A stretch of DNA of 64,000 nucleotides. Origin: Desmodus rotundus. Lineage: Eukaryota; Chordata; Mammalia; Chiroptera; Phyllostomidae. Under the pieces are notes generated by a model, which was not told the DNA's origin, did not search any database, and worked only from the letters and a program-made list of their open reading frames with translations. The stretch spans positions 88,924,797 through 88,988,796 of the forward strand of contig NC_071392.1 of assembly GCF_022682495.2 (NCBI RefSeq), given 5' to 3'. Positions 21,648-33,875 of this stretch are shown in pieces (position 1 is the stretch's first letter; each line of letters starts with the position of its first letter). Both the position numbers and the translations under genes were made by a program.

Positions 21648-21815
21648 CTGACCTAGCCAGTTGGTTGGAGCATCGACCTGATACGCCAAGGCTGCAGGTT
21701 CAATCCCCAGTCAGGGCACGAACAAGAGTCAACCAACAAGTGCGTGAATAAGTAGAAAAACAAAATCGTCGTTTCTCTCCCTCTCCCTTCCCCTCTCTCT
21801 CTATAAAAATGCTTT
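21648..21815 (+). mobile_element. VES-type bat SINE, divergent subfamily
   Basis: 'acctagccagttggttggagcatcgacctgatacgccaaggctgcaggttcaatccccagtcagggcac' keeps the tRNA-derived head, with the A-box region shortened. It then runs into 'gaacaagagtcaaccaacaagtgcgtgaataagtagaaaaac', a middle section different from the copy at 8738. A pyrimidine-rich tail follows. This suggests at least two VES subfamilies in this genome. Confidence 0.85.
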
Positions 21816-22103
21816 AATTCCATTATCACCTTTCATTCAGTTGAATACAATTATGTGTGTGTGTGTGAATGCGTGCATATATTTTAAATGCTATGAAAAC
21901 AGTGATGATGCACTTAACTCAAATGATGGCTTATTTAACTCATGAAAACAATACAGGAAATTTAGAAACCTTAATTTATAAGGAGTTTAACCTTGACCTT
22001 GGACTAACTAAATTATGCTGATTTTTTTTGTGGGAAACTAACTTGTAAAGACTCCGCATCACGCTCAAGGTTGTTCTTTTATCTTGGAACAACTTCTTAT
22101 CTT

Positions 22104-22117
22104 GTAACCATGGTAAC
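22104..22117. promoter_or_regulatory. Perfect palindromic RFX X-box
   Basis: GTAACCATGGTAAC is a 14-bp perfect palindrome equal to the high-affinity RFX-family X-box (GTNRCC-N-RGYAAC type). It lies in non-repeat AT-rich sequence. Nearby 'cttatcttg' contains a GATA-type site. Enhancer activity is inferred, not shown. Confidence 0.45.
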
Positions 22118-22460
22118 AAACGCTATGTTATAAATACAGTTTTCAGTGTCCACAGAAGAAACGCAAACAGTTTAATTTTTTCCTACCTTTTACACATTTT
22201 TGACAGTTAATCTGGAACAGAAATTCTTAAAGTGCACATATAATAACAGGATGATTATTTCAATCAATTATTTTTAAAGTTTCCCTCAAGAGAAAATAAA
22301 AAAGTAAGAGGGGCTGACTTCAGACACTTATGAAATTATCACTGTGAAAGAGCAAATATCCTTCCTCTGCAAAAAAAGAGGTGATAAAAGTGTAGATTCT
22401 GGAAAACCCCTTTTGATACATGTATATACACAAAAGACAGTTGTTACAGCCCAGGGACGA

Positions 22461-22538
22461 AAGGGGGAAGGAAGGAGGGAGGGAGGGAGGAAAGGAAGAG
22501 AGGGAGGGAGGGAGGGAGGAGGGAGGGAGGGAGGGAGA
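22461..22538 (+). repeat. (GGGA)n microsatellite
   Basis: Tetranucleotide GGGA/GGAA array of about 78 bp with a short interruption near 22491-22500. Purine-rich strand with triplex or quadruplex potential. Confidence 0.95.
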
Positions 22539-22749
22539 GCCCCTGAAACCGAAGGGCCTGAACAGAATACTGGGGCTCAGTTCAGCATGAACTTCCTCCG
22601 AGCCACGGGCAATGAGGTCCTTCAAACAGCTAGAGACACCAAGGGTCCCAAATGTGCCCCTAAAGTTAATGCGGTGAGGACAGCCGTCCAAGGCGTCAGG
22701 CTCTCGGATGAACACTGACGGAGCCCCCACTGGTGGATACGTTACAGCC

Positions 22750-22795
22750 GCTGGCCATGCAGAGGCCCAGCTGCTGGCCACGCAGAGGCCCACAG
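22750..22795. repeat. 23-bp imperfect tandem duplication
   Basis: The unit beginning GCTGGCCATGCAGAGGCCCA is followed at once by GCTGGCCACGCAGAGGCCCA, with one difference in the first 20 bases. Confidence 0.9.
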
Positions 22796-25005
22796 CAGGC
22801 AGCACGCCCTGGAGAGTGGGAGGGCGGGGGCACCTTAGAGGGGCTGGAAGAACATTTTATAGCACTTGGGTTTCTGTTCCGTGACTCCGGGTGGGGGGGA
22901 GTTTTCACAGGAGCAAGGAGTTTGCTCTGGATTGGATGCTGTTGGGAAGCGGGGGTCATTCTGCGATTTGATGTCCTAATGTGTTTTATCTGGAGCATAA
23001 TAGGAACCACGCAGGGCTAAAGCTGTGGCTGGAAAAAAAAAAAAGGAGCAGTTACTGGCATTAGACAGGAAAGGGATATGTCTGTTTATTTTTGTGGTTT
23101 GGATATTTCTTTTGTCTGTGCGGAGACAGGACTGTGCAATGACCTCATCTTTGCCTCACCCTGTCAGGGTCGCAGAGCGACCTTGCCTGCCCGGTGTGTT
23201 CTGGGAGACGGTGTGTGTGTGGGATGGAACGCCATGACCTGGCCGCGAGTGCCCGGTTGGTCTGAGCTACTTTTTTTTTCTTTGTCGTTGACGATCAGAG
23301 AGGGGAGGGAGGCACAAAGGACCCAAGGAAATTGAAGAAATTAAAGTCACAGAAGGAAAGCCAAACAAATGAAAAGAAAAAGAAAAAACCCCAGGAAGAA
23401 CAAAAGCTGCAGTAAAGGGAAACCAATCACAGCAAATGATACAACTTAGCATAAGTGGCATTTACAAGTTCTCAATACACAAAAACTCAATACTGATGGA
23501 GCCAAAATGCCAACCTCCCTGTTGCAGAAGGGCGGAGGGCTGGTGCCTTTCAGACAAAGGGAGGGGGAGGTAAAGCTCAGTCCTCGCCTTCCCTGGTTGG
23601 GGGGTCAGGAGATAATGCCTGAAAATTACTCTGTCACTAGTAGGTACCAAGTAAATTGTCGAATCAGCCTGAAGGGAGGGGAGGCAGGAGGGCAGAGCAT
23701 AGAAAATGTGACCATTCCCAACAACCCTTAAAGACCTATTTGTTTAAACATTTTAAAGTATATTTTTAAAAAAGAATGAGTAGAAGTAGGTGGCGGAGGG
23801 GAACAGAAAAGCAAGGAGAAGGGAACAGCGAGGCAGAGCCCTGATGCCTGAGGAGCTGAGGAAGCTGTCCTGCTAAGGAAGGACAGGCAAAGCCGGCTCT
23901 GACCACGCTGTGTTTCCACACAGGACGCAAGGACTTTGGCGACACATGTTTCCGTATTGTTTATAGTGGCGCACACAAGCTATCGACAGTGTTTCTCTCA
24001 GCACTGTGGCACCCTCCAGGGGGTGGGACCCTCAGCACCGTCCCTCTCTGAGACTTCAGTCCCCACCCCTCCTTCCTCCCAGCAGCCCTGCCTGGCTCCC
24101 CGGGCTGCTGTGTCAGGGATCAAAACTAACACAGGGCATGAGACAGGATTTGGAAGTTTCGTGGGCTCTCGAAATGCACAAAGGGATTATCAGTCTTTGC
24201 CCAGGAGCTTTTTAGCTTAACAAGCTCCCCATAAACACCGAAAACGTTCACTGTGAACAACCGGCAGAAGGATACTTTTTCATGTATTAACTAAAGAAAA
24301 GCATCGAAACACATTTGGGTGAGCGAACACAAATAATAAAAGCTGCCAAAGGCGCTGATCTGTTGCTGAATATAAACTGATGTGAGGAGGTAAAGAAAAA
24401 ATCTCTCCCTTCCACTTAACGTTCTCACCGAAAGGCCTCTGTCCTTGAATTTACCTTCTAGGGGTTGCCCGGGAATGAAGGGTGTGTTCAAAGACGCACG
24501 GCTTTAGAGAGAGGGCCCGAGGAAGTGGAAAGGGCAAAGCCACCCCTCCTGTTTCTGGCGAATTGTTCTTGGTCTCTAATGGAGCAGAAGTGCTGCAGGA
24601 GACTTGCCAGAGGAAGCCCTTGACCTTGGAGCTTTCAAACCTGGTGGCTTCAGGATGCGCCCATGTTCTGTGGGTCCCTGGGAATAGCCTTCTTTTAGGG
24701 AGAAATGAGGTTCTGGGGCAGATTTCCTACCCTCTGGAAAGTGTGTAGACACAGGAGGAAGAGAAATGCACATGAGAAAAGCAAATCCATCGTGTTGTGG
24801 TAGTTTGGAATTTTCATAGAATATTGATTGCCTTCGGAGAGTATCTGCCTATTAGCTAAAATGCAGAATGGGTGGTGTTTTGTTCCACTGGTTTAAATCT
24901 TCTCTCCCCAGTAAGACTGAGGGGCCAGCTAAGATTATAGTCATCACTGGACTTTTCCCCTGAATTTCCACTCTGTGGAGGACACTACGTCAGGCGGGAA
25001 AACAA
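22796..25005. other. Unannotated sequence
   Basis: Mostly unique DNA. I see no exon with acceptable splice signals and no clear repeat apart from short homopolymers. Confidence 0.4.
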
Positions 25006-25009
25006 AATA

Positions 25010-25330
25010 GAGTAGCACACCAGTGTTCACAGCAGCACCATTTACAATAAGGCGGAAACGACCCCAGTGTCCATCACTGGACGAATGGATGAGCAAAGGT
25101 GGTCTTTGCACAGTGGGACATTTGTCATTCAGCCTTAAAGCGGAAGGAAGCCCTGCCACAGGCTGTGACAGGAATGAACCATGAGGACCTCACACTCAGT
25201 GAAAAAAGCCAGTCACCGAAGGACAAATACTAAGTGATTCCACCTCATGCGAGGTCCCTCGGGTCGTCAAGGTCATAGGGACAGAAAGCAAAGTGTAGAT
25301 CCGGGGCTGGAGGATGAATCCGTTCATCCA
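25010..25330 (+). mobile_element. L1 3' UTR fragment
   Basis: 'agtgttcacagcagcaccatttacaataaggcggaaacgaccccagtgtccatcactggacgaatggatgagcaaaggtgg...attcagccttaaagcggaaggaagccctg...atgaaccatgaggacctcac...caaatactaagtgattccac' is the sense L1 3' region. It carries the usual 'tccatc.gatgaatggat' and 'attcagccttaaaaagg' landmarks. Confidence 0.85.
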
Positions 25331-26635
25331 ACATAAAAATAAGAAATGTTATATGTACTTCACACAGTTTTTACAAAGAGACTGGGCCAGTCATTTTCCC
25401 TGTCTGGGCCTCAGTGACATCTTCTGTGTTGTCACTGTGACTGTGTTGGACAGATGGCCTCCAAGGACACGTTGAACCCTGCGAGTCCGCATGCCTGAAA
25501 CACTTCTTCCCCCCTCAGGGTACAGCAGCAAGTTGGGGACACGAGATGCAAAGGGATAGTAATACTAGTCCATTTTCTAAGTTCCCAGTTAGTGAGAGAG
25601 AAGGAATATGTATCCGTTTTAGAGGAAGGACAGAGCAGAAACGGTGGCCAGCTTGGTGCGGGTGGAACTGGTCAGCGCCCGTTTACAAGGGTCAAGCTCG
25701 GACTTGGGTTCCATGCTGGTGGGTTGCAGTAGCTCCAGGGAGCAGCCTGGCAGCGCCAGGAGCCCACGGAGCAGCGAGGAGACAACCTGGTGGTGGTGGA
25801 AGTTCCCGTGTCCAGGCGCTGCGGGGAGGCATTGATGAGCGACCCGGGAGACCCTGAGGGACTCTGAATGGAGGAGAGAGGACGGAAGACCCGGCCCATC
25901 ACAGACTAGCTGTGTGGGCCTGCTGAGTCCCTTGGGCTTTTTGACTCCAGGGCCACTGCCTCTGCACAATGAAGACGTAGACTAGCTGACCTTGCCCTGC
26001 CTGTGCTGAAGCCCCAGGGCTCCATCTTCCATCTGTCAGCGCACAGGGATGGGGGTTCTGCCGGGACCCTGGGGCTCAGGCCCAGAACCTGCCCTCCTGA
26101 GGCCAGCTTTCTCATGGGTGGCAGCTAGTGGCCCATGCCAAGGAAGAGACAAAGAATGCTGTAAGGAAAACCAGCCAGTAGTAGCAAAGTATATAATCAG
26201 CTAAACCGAGAGGGCTTCTCAAGGCGCCGAGACCAGTCGGGGAACTTTGGGAACGTTTTGGTAAGGGCTAAGACCCATGAAGGCCTGAACTTGGTTAGAG
26301 AAGGAGAGAATGGAGTGGCGAGAGTTAATGCGTGAACTCGAGAACCAAACAGATACTGAAGCTCACACCATGCTGCTCTGTCCTGCCTCCTCCCTTGCCC
26401 TTCCCCAGGAGAGCCTCCCAAAGCGGCCTTTCCCTCCCAGTCTCTCCTGTGCACCTGGAATCAGTCCTCTGTCCTGTGGTCACTGGGCCCCCCACACCCT
26501 CGGCATTCTCACAGAGCATTCCCACCAGCAGCATCGCACTCGGCCCTGAGGACAGAGGTTTCCTCCCTGGGGCTCCTAAGCGGAAGTGGCTCACCTGCCG
26601 GGTAGAGCATGGGAGGGGGTGCTCTCCCACGTGTG
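25331..26635. other. Unannotated sequence
   Basis: GC-rich unique DNA with long overlapping frames on both strands, a sign of low stop density rather than genes. Confidence 0.4.
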
Positions 26636-26639
26636 CCTG

Positions 26640-26750
26640 TCATGTCTGCCCAGTGCCGTCATCTTGGCCACCTTTGTGTCCCCCCCAGGGGTTCACGCAG
26701 AGCTATGCACATAGTAGGCACTCAGTAAACACTTGCTGAATACGCTGAAG
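26640..26750 (+). repeat. L2 LINE 3' end
   Basis: 'tttgtgtccccccc' and then 'agctatgcacatagtaggcactcagtaaacacttgctgaatac' is the sense L2 3' end. Confidence 0.7.
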
Positions 26751-28380
26751 TGGCATCACCCGGCCAAGAAGAAGAGGTGATGGCCAACACCCTGAGAATT
26801 AGAAGAAGGGACAGCCTCTTCCAGGAGCGTGGTGGGGAGCGGGCCAGCTGACTCAGCGTGCCTCCGCCCCACTGGGCCTATAAGCTTCAGCGATTGGCCC
26901 TGTTGCAACTGAAATTTCTGCTGAGTCAGGTCATAAATAATCAACCTGAGAACTTAATAGTGAGAATGACTCCTCCTTTTTCACATCCCAGACATAAGGG
27001 CAGAAATATCTTCCGTCACCTCTCAAGTATATTATTGGGCATCTAAGAAAAACCCATTTTCTGAAATGTATCCTTGTTTATCTTAAAGCAGTGGGTAGAG
27101 GACCTTCGAGATTGCTGGGACAAAGCCCAAAGCTCGGCTGCACTGGAGACCGGTGCAATGGGCAAACCAGCCCGCCACCAGGCCAGTCCTGGGTGCCCTG
27201 CCGTTTCAAGGTTACGTCAGGGAGGAAGCGTGTCCCCAGCGGGGATCGATGGATGGACTGTGAGTCTCAGCCACATCCTTTTAAGTGCCATGTATTGAGG
27301 TTTGAAGAGAATTTGAGATCACTTTTGGTTGAGTAAACTAAAATCTCTTTAGCTAATTCTTTGGGGTTGTGGATTTCCTGGGAACCAAGAAATCCGTACT
27401 CAAAGTGCCAAAGAGGAGGCATTTAAAACCTAACGCTTGACTTCTTGCCTTGGTTTCCAACCAAAACTAAAAATAAAAAGGCAAGAGAAGGAAGTCACTT
27501 TGTGAGTAAATAAGATACCCAAACATCAAAAGAGAAGAATAAAATAGCTTTTTAAATAAGCTTAAAAATCAATGGTAGTCTCAACGAGCACAGGAAGCTT
27601 AACAGTTTCTATTACACCTACATGATTAATAACTAGTGTATCTACACAGCTGTATCATTTTTAAATGAAAATTTTTGAAATGGGTTCAATTTTCCAAGTT
27701 TGATACAGGCCTAGATTTTCTAAAAGACCTCTGCCCTATAGAGAGAAACATTGCAGTAATGGATCGAAGTGTACTTACTCTTGAAGCTTATTTGTTTGTT
27801 GAAGAATAGTAGGTCTGTTGTATGGAGTTCAAGTTCAGTCCCACACACAGCTGTCAGCCACCACCACCTTCATGACCTTCGCAGTCATCCGTGCCTGCAT
27901 CGCCTGCAGGGTTTGGGAAATTGTTTTATTTGACCTGATGCCTTCGGGTGAGGTGAAAATGTTAATTGCTCTGATTGTAGACAGAATAGTAGCAGGAATA
28001 AGTCATCAGAAAATTCATGGATTACATCTGTTTTGATATTTTAAACCTATTATCTCTCCCACCGAATGAGAATGCCTTGGTAAAGCACCATTCTTCATAA
28101 ATCCTTGGTTTTCATAACTCCACTCGGGTTTTATGAGTTCTGCTTTGCTTACCACCAAACCAAATTCAGCACAGACTTTTACATATAAAAACCAAGGTTT
28201 GAGACAAAAACTATTCTTTAGACATCATACAGCTTTTGAAAGCAACATCAAGGCCAAAATATATTCATATGTATTTCGTTTTATTTCCTCTTGGTTGACA
28301 CAGTACCTATTATTCTCTCCCGAGCACAGTAAGGCAGGAAGGAAACACAGGCAGGAAAAATACATGGCAAGAATATAGCA
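26751..28380. other. Unannotated, largely AT-rich sequence
   Basis: No repeat or exon that I can support. Some of the AT-rich part (27540-28030) may be conserved non-coding DNA. Confidence 0.35.
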
Positions 28381-28382
28381 GG

Positions 28383-28603
28383 GCCCTGGCTGGTGTGGCT
28401 CCGTGGATTGAGTGCCAGCCTGTGAACCACAAGGTTACCAGTTCGAGTCCCAGTCAGGGCACATGCGTGGGTTGCAGGCCAGGTCCCTGGTTGTGGGCAT
28501 GCAAAAGGCAACCAACTGATGTTGCTCTCATACATCGATGTTTCTCTCCCTCCTTTCTCCTCTATCTGAAAATAAATAAATAAATTTGTAAAAAAAAAAA
28601 ATA
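28383..28603 (+). mobile_element. Full-length VES-type bat SINE with A-rich tail
   Basis: It starts GCCCTGGCTGGTGTGGCTCC. The A box has one change and the B box AGTTCGAGTCC one change. It continues through 'gtcagggcacatgcgtgggttgcaggccagg' and a CT-rich stretch, and ends in (AAAT)n plus an A run at 28590-28603. It has the longest pure A tail of the VES copies here. Confidence 0.93.
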
Positions 28604-31600
28604 AGGCAGGAACCCAATCCCAAGAGCCAAGGGTCTTAGGAATAAGGAGGTGGGTAAAGATCTACAGAGAACCTCTGGGCTTAGAAACTGGAAGCCGACA
28701 GGAAGAGGGTTCAGTTCAGAGCATCACCAGCAGCCAGGGCAACCCCTGTTGCCCAACATCCTACGCAGTACCAGGCTTCAGGATGGAATCCAACATTTAG
28801 GTGGTGTTCGTGGGGATGTGAGGATTTCCGAGGCAGCAAACTGGGCAGGTGCAGGCAGCGCCCACGCAGTTCCCACTGCACCTGCTCTGTGCAGAGGCCA
28901 GTGGACAGCACGGTCTGCTTTCTGAGCCCTTGCAAGAGCCAGCACAAATGAGAAGAATGTTCTGGGTGGAATAGTACAGGCAGGCACATCACCCACAGAG
29001 CAGGCAGCCAGACGCTTATCAGCAGCAGAGGAGATAGGCAGTAAGATCTGCAAAGTCAAAAAAAAAAAAAAAAAAATACCCTATGTAATCTCTTTTGGCA
29101 GAGGAGCAAAGAGCCTGAGCGGCTCCAGAGACACCAGTGTGTATAATTAAAGAGCCAGTTAAGACGATCACTGTTACTAAGGCAGCAAATAAACAAAAAT
29201 CTGGGATAGCCATTCCCACTGAAAGTAAGTTTGGTGCTTAAGGTTCCCATTTGCTTTAAAAGGGGAAACGATTTCTCTGGACTAGTTCTGGCTCATTCGG
29301 CAGCCCTGCATTTTTTCTAAAACATGACGGGGTTAATAAAGGACTCCCTGGACCCCAGAGGAAGTCACGCCACCATGGGTGCCTTCTCTCTGTGTGAGAA
29401 CAGAGAGGTGGTGACTAAAAACCACGGAGTCATTCCTCTTGTAACCGGTCTCATCAGGGTGAACTGCAGTCCTGTTTCAGATCTTGGTGCCAGGGCAATG
29501 CTGCAGCCGGCCTGAGCTTGCTACCAGCTGGTGCTTTGCAGCCCAAGTCTGCTTTGACAGCAAAAACGTCGTGGTTGCCCTGAGCTCATTTATAAATTCA
29601 GCCTCAGCCAAGACGGCAACCAGACTACTGCTTTGTCCAGCAGGGGTGTGTCTGTTCATCAGTCAGGCCCTTCGGCTTTCAGGATGCTTTTTGTGGGAAG
29701 AATTGGTGGGCCACTCCTCCAAGAGTCTATCTCTGGGGCACCCGAGCTCTGAGGATCATGGGAGTTTCTTGCAGACCAGGTAATTTCAGTGAAAGAGACC
29801 TGAGCTGGGTGGCTCACATTCCACATTCTTCACGCTGTCACAGAGACACACTCCCCTCCTGCAAAGTCACCTACTGCTGGCTTCCCCTCCCCACACCCTC
29901 CCCATTCTCATTTCCTTAGCAATGCGAGTGTTCGCGCCCTTTGATGTGACTCTGACGGGTGTTAATGAACACAGCCCATCTGTGTAGCTCGAGTGACTTT
30001 TCTTCTAATAAACCAAGCGATAGGCTGTAAACCAGTGGAAGGGAGAGAGAAACCTTCTGGGGGCATCTGAGAAAACAAAAAGCAGAGGGGATGTGAGGCA
30101 GATTGTTGGCGAGTTGTTGGTGAATCTGACAACCAGCTTCCTAATCCAGGGTGTGTGTTCCTGCCTAGGTGCTGGCCTTAAGGCCCTGCATAGTCCCGCC
30201 TACCCCCAAAGCATTCAAATCAGGGTCACTCTTAAACAAAGCAGATGGTGTGGCGTGTAAATTGTAGGGATGCTGTTAACCTTTGCAAATGGGCTTCGTG
30301 GTCCGAATAGGTAATTGCCTATTTCCTTCCAATAGAAGTTACAATCTCATCAAGATTCTACAGCCCACTCTTGAGTTTGAAGCTCCGTCTGACAAGAGAG
30401 ATTTATTCCGAGATGATGGAGGGAAAGCGAAGCATCACCGTCCTTCTCTGGGTCAGCAGGCATGTCAGGAAAGAACAGGCCAGAGAATGAAACCGCTCCC
30501 TGTTAACTTTTAGTCCCATTCTCAAACGTTCAGTTGATTTTCCAAGTTATCAGTAATCAAAACATTAGGAAAGGAACTATAACCCCTTCTCATGAAGTGT
30601 TTGTTTTAAAAACTCTCTAATAGCATGCTGCTTTGATAGCATTATAAGCTGTTCCTGAAGAATTTGTTATCTGAGCTACTACTTGTCAGTGTTGGGCATT
30701 TGTTGGTGAGGGAGAGACTGATGAATTGGCTATTAGCACAGCTAGGGAGGCATATTGATTAAGTTCGCTTTGTATCTGGAATAGGCGAGACGGCAGCAGC
30801 GCGTGGGAAGTACAGTCCGTGATGAAGAACATTTCCCTCTACGTTCCATGAAGACTCCTGCATATTTTATTCTGGCAAAATAGGTCATAGGTGTGATTAA
30901 AAGATCATCTTGTTTTCATATGTCTTTACCTTAAAAGTGAAGTAGAGGGAAATTTTTATAACTTTCTCAGTGCAAAAACTAATCATGATATCAGAGCCCT
31001 TTGTCTTTTCAATGTCTCCAAAGTTCATTTCTTTTGTCATCTTAAAAGCCTTGTAAGTAGACTTGGTTCTGGAGGGAAGGACCGCGTTTGTGATCCGGGA
31101 ATGAAAGCAACACATTCTCCTTCCTTCCGGAGACAGCAGCGGATTGTCCTAACCCCCAACCCCAGCTTTCTTATCCAGCACAGCTGCATTCGAGGTGCCA
31201 ATACAGGTGCCGCCCCGCCCCACCCCGGGGGGATTGTGGGCGATTTCCCCCCGAGCCGTGTGCACCAGTGGCTGGCGTCTGGGAGCCCACATTCAGACCT
31301 GGCAGAACAGATAAGCCCCATTCTCCCTAGAATTTTTTGTGTGTTTTCTTCTTTTCCCTGGCGGTAGGCTGTGGGAACCAACAGGCAATGACAGATCCAA
31401 GATGAAGAGCTGAGACCTAGTGTTCGTTAGGTGCCTGCTTGTGGATGGGGTCCCTCAGGCAGAATCCCAGAGGCAGGGCGCAGCCAGCACGGCTGTGGAC
31501 AGCACATGTCACAGGGAGTCGGACCAGACACCAGGGCTGAAAGCCCAGGTTACGGAACTTGGATTCGGATTTGGCAGGCAGTGAGAACTGGTGGAAATTT

Positions 31601-32750
31601 TTTCCAACAGAAGAGGACAACAAGGAAGGCGGGAAGCTTAGCAGAAGGAAGTCAGGAATTCCCATCAAAGTGTTGAAGGTGTAGGATTCAGAATCTAGAA
31701 GGAAAAAAAAATCCTGTCAGAACAGCCAGGGAAGGGTCTGGCTCTGACCCAGTTCTCTGTGGCTGCAGTTCCAGAGTGACTTCAGCAGGCGTGGGGGCGG
31801 GCAGGGGTTGTCGGTAGAGGCATGCTTTCCCAAAATCAAAGGGGAGGAGGTTTTACCCTCGTGCATCTTCAGGGTCAGATTTATCAAACAAAATGATCTG
31901 TTAACGGGCCACAGTTATTTCCCATTTGAAGGAGGCAATACATACAATGTATCCAAAATCGCTCCCCAACGCCAAGTTCAGCAGATGTGTAATTTGGATC
32001 CATTCTCCTAGCAAAGGAGCAAAGTCTCTTGAGATTCTGGTGGAGGAAATTCATGCATTTTAAAAAATGTGTCCAATGCGATCATCGGGCAAAAATAATC
32101 TCTTAATGTATTCTTGACAAGCTGAGAATAAATTTCCCTCATTTTTAGATGCAATAGTTCATTCTAAGTACATCATCCCGGGGGGATAGGGGGAAGGAGA
32201 GAGGAAAGAGACAGAAGAAAAAGTACATAATCACTTATAAATCAGAATAGAATTCTAGCTGAGATTGTCTAAGAGAACTGTACATTCTTCACCTTTGGGG
32301 GAACCATCATAAAAGGAAGCCCTGGTTGGTTACACCCCAACCCCACGTTTCTGCTCCCTCTGCCCCCAGAGACTGAAGGAACAAGTGCAACAAGAAGCAT
32401 TCCTGCAGGAGCGTAGCGACCGTGGCCTACTGAGTTCGGGGTGTGAATTAGAACCATCCTCATAGATGCATACGTTCGTGTGCTTAGCTTTCCTGTCCCT
32501 GTGATAACTGTCTTGTACGTGGATTTTAATGTGCTGCTGCAGGACACCACACCACAAAACAACAACACAATCAGTGTTGCCGACGTTCTTTTGAGACTTC
32601 CCCAGCCTGGTTATGTGTGAGGTTTTTCAGCCTTATTTCCTCCTTTCCAATCCCAAGAACTCCATCCTAGCCATTTCCCAGACAATGCCTCAGTATGTGT
32701 AGTCATTGTTTTTCTCTTATCCTCACCTCTAACTTTTGTTTGGGGAACAC
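28604..32750. other. Long unannotated stretch
   Basis: About 4.1 kb of unique DNA. It contains an A19 tract (29058-29076) but no repeat body that I recognise and no credible exon. Short frames here have no domain signal. Confidence 0.4.
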
Positions 32751-32754
32751 CCCT

Positions 32755-32756
32755 CA

Positions 32757-32788
<32 letters not shown>
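32755..32788 (+). repeat. (CA)n microsatellite
   Basis: Dinucleotide CA repeat of about 16 units with one interruption (CATA). Confidence 0.95.
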
Positions 32789-32819
32789 GCCATCCCTCCA
32801 TTTTTCTAAGCTCTATCCA

Positions 32820-32905
32820 TTCTTCAGAGCCAAGGTTGAAACTTACCTTTTTCCATATACCCAAAATAACCAGTCTGACCCCCTCCCTCTCTGAATCTTA
32901 TAAAT
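32820..32905 (+). repeat. L2 LINE fragment (tentative)
   Basis: 'tcttcagagccaaggttgaaacttac...tgaccccctccctctctgaatc' resembles the L2 region 'ttcagagcccagctcaaacgtcacctcctcc...ctgaccccc'. Confidence 0.45.
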
Positions 32906-32999
32906 CAAATTGTTAGTGACACTTACTTGGCTAAAGATAATAATGGCATCATCACAACAGCCACCACCATGCCTGGTGCTTGTCCCAGTGGCCCTGTAG

Positions 33000-33135
33000 T
33001 GTCAGGCATAGTGTCCCCGTTTTGCAAGTCAACAAACTGAGGTTCGGAAGGTTCAGTAACTTGTCTGAGGTCGTATAGCTACCAAGTGACAGAGACAGTC
33101 GTCATTCAGGTCCAGCGTTTGCTGGCTTGAAGCCA
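33000..33135 (-). repeat. MIR SINE (antisense)
   Basis: 'cccgttttgcaagtcaacaaactgaggttcggaaggttcagtaacttgtctgaggtcgtatagctaccaagtgacag' is the reverse MIR core. Confidence 0.8.
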
Positions 33136-33740
33136 TGTTCTGGCTTCCGCACCACCTGCCGTCCAGCCACAAGTGTCCTCGCGCTGATATTCAGCAAATC
33201 AGTTTCTTGCGGGAGGCGAGGAGGTGTCACTCTTTTGAAAGTGGCTGCCTCCCAAGCCCACTGTGCCTACTCTTCACTTGGCTGAGCCCGTAGCAACTGG
33301 TCAGTCAATGTGGGAGCATTTCAGTTCCGTTGAGTTCCCATCACTCGGGCCCTTTCCTCGAGCTTCTCTTTTCTATCCCAGGTGCGTCTTCAGTATTGCC
33401 TCTGCCTCTGTCTGAAGAGCTGCCTGTCCTTTGATTCTATGCGAAGCGTTTCCTGTCCCCTCTAGTAAAACCAAGACAGTCACTATCCGTGTCTATTATG
33501 TAAATGTGAATTCCTAAAAACAGTAGCCTATACGGGCCAGAAATCAGAGGAGAGTAAAACAAACCCTTGGAATTATAAAGAGGGAGAAGTTTGGAGTGGC
33601 CGTCCCCGCCTCGGTTGCCCATGGGCCAGCCTCCCCAGCCTGCCAGTTTCTGAAGGCACAAGGAGCACGTAGATCCCCTGAAGTCCCATTCATCTTCCCA
33701 GCGAAGGTACCAAGTCACAGGTACCAACCGCAGGCAACAG
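33136..33740. other. Unannotated sequence
   Basis: Unique DNA with no supported gene or repeat. Confidence 0.4.
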
Positions 33741-33744
33741 CCCA

Positions 33745-33875
33745 TGAAAGCGCAGGTGAGGGACGTGGGTCCTGGTGCACACTGGGAGACACCTGGGCGT
33801 TCTTACTCAAATACCACCTCCTCACGGCCTTCCCTGGCCACTGGTTTTAAAATTGCAGATCCTGCTGTACACATA
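33745..33875 (+). repeat. L2 LINE fragment
   Basis: 'gttcttactcaaataccacctcctcacggccttccctggccac...taaaat' resembles the L2 line 'caaatgtcacctcctcagagaggccttccctgaccac'. Confidence 0.6.

Larger units (their letters stand above)
21080..22330. other. AT-rich block of ~1.25 kb
   Basis: Base composition drops sharply to AT-rich compared with both flanks. It holds a VES SINE, a short (TG)n run (21853-21868) and a palindromic X-box (22104-22117). No coding sequence is apparent. The final part (22020-22160) does not resemble any repeat I know. Confidence 0.6.

Noticed and set aside
22461..22538. CRISPR-like or minisatellite array
   Set aside because: Simple tetranucleotide GGGA repeat without spacers; vertebrate DNA.
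29216..29232. Exon donor at 'gaaagtaagttt'
   Set aside because: Upstream sequence lacks an acceptor with a polypyrimidine tract and has stops in all frames.
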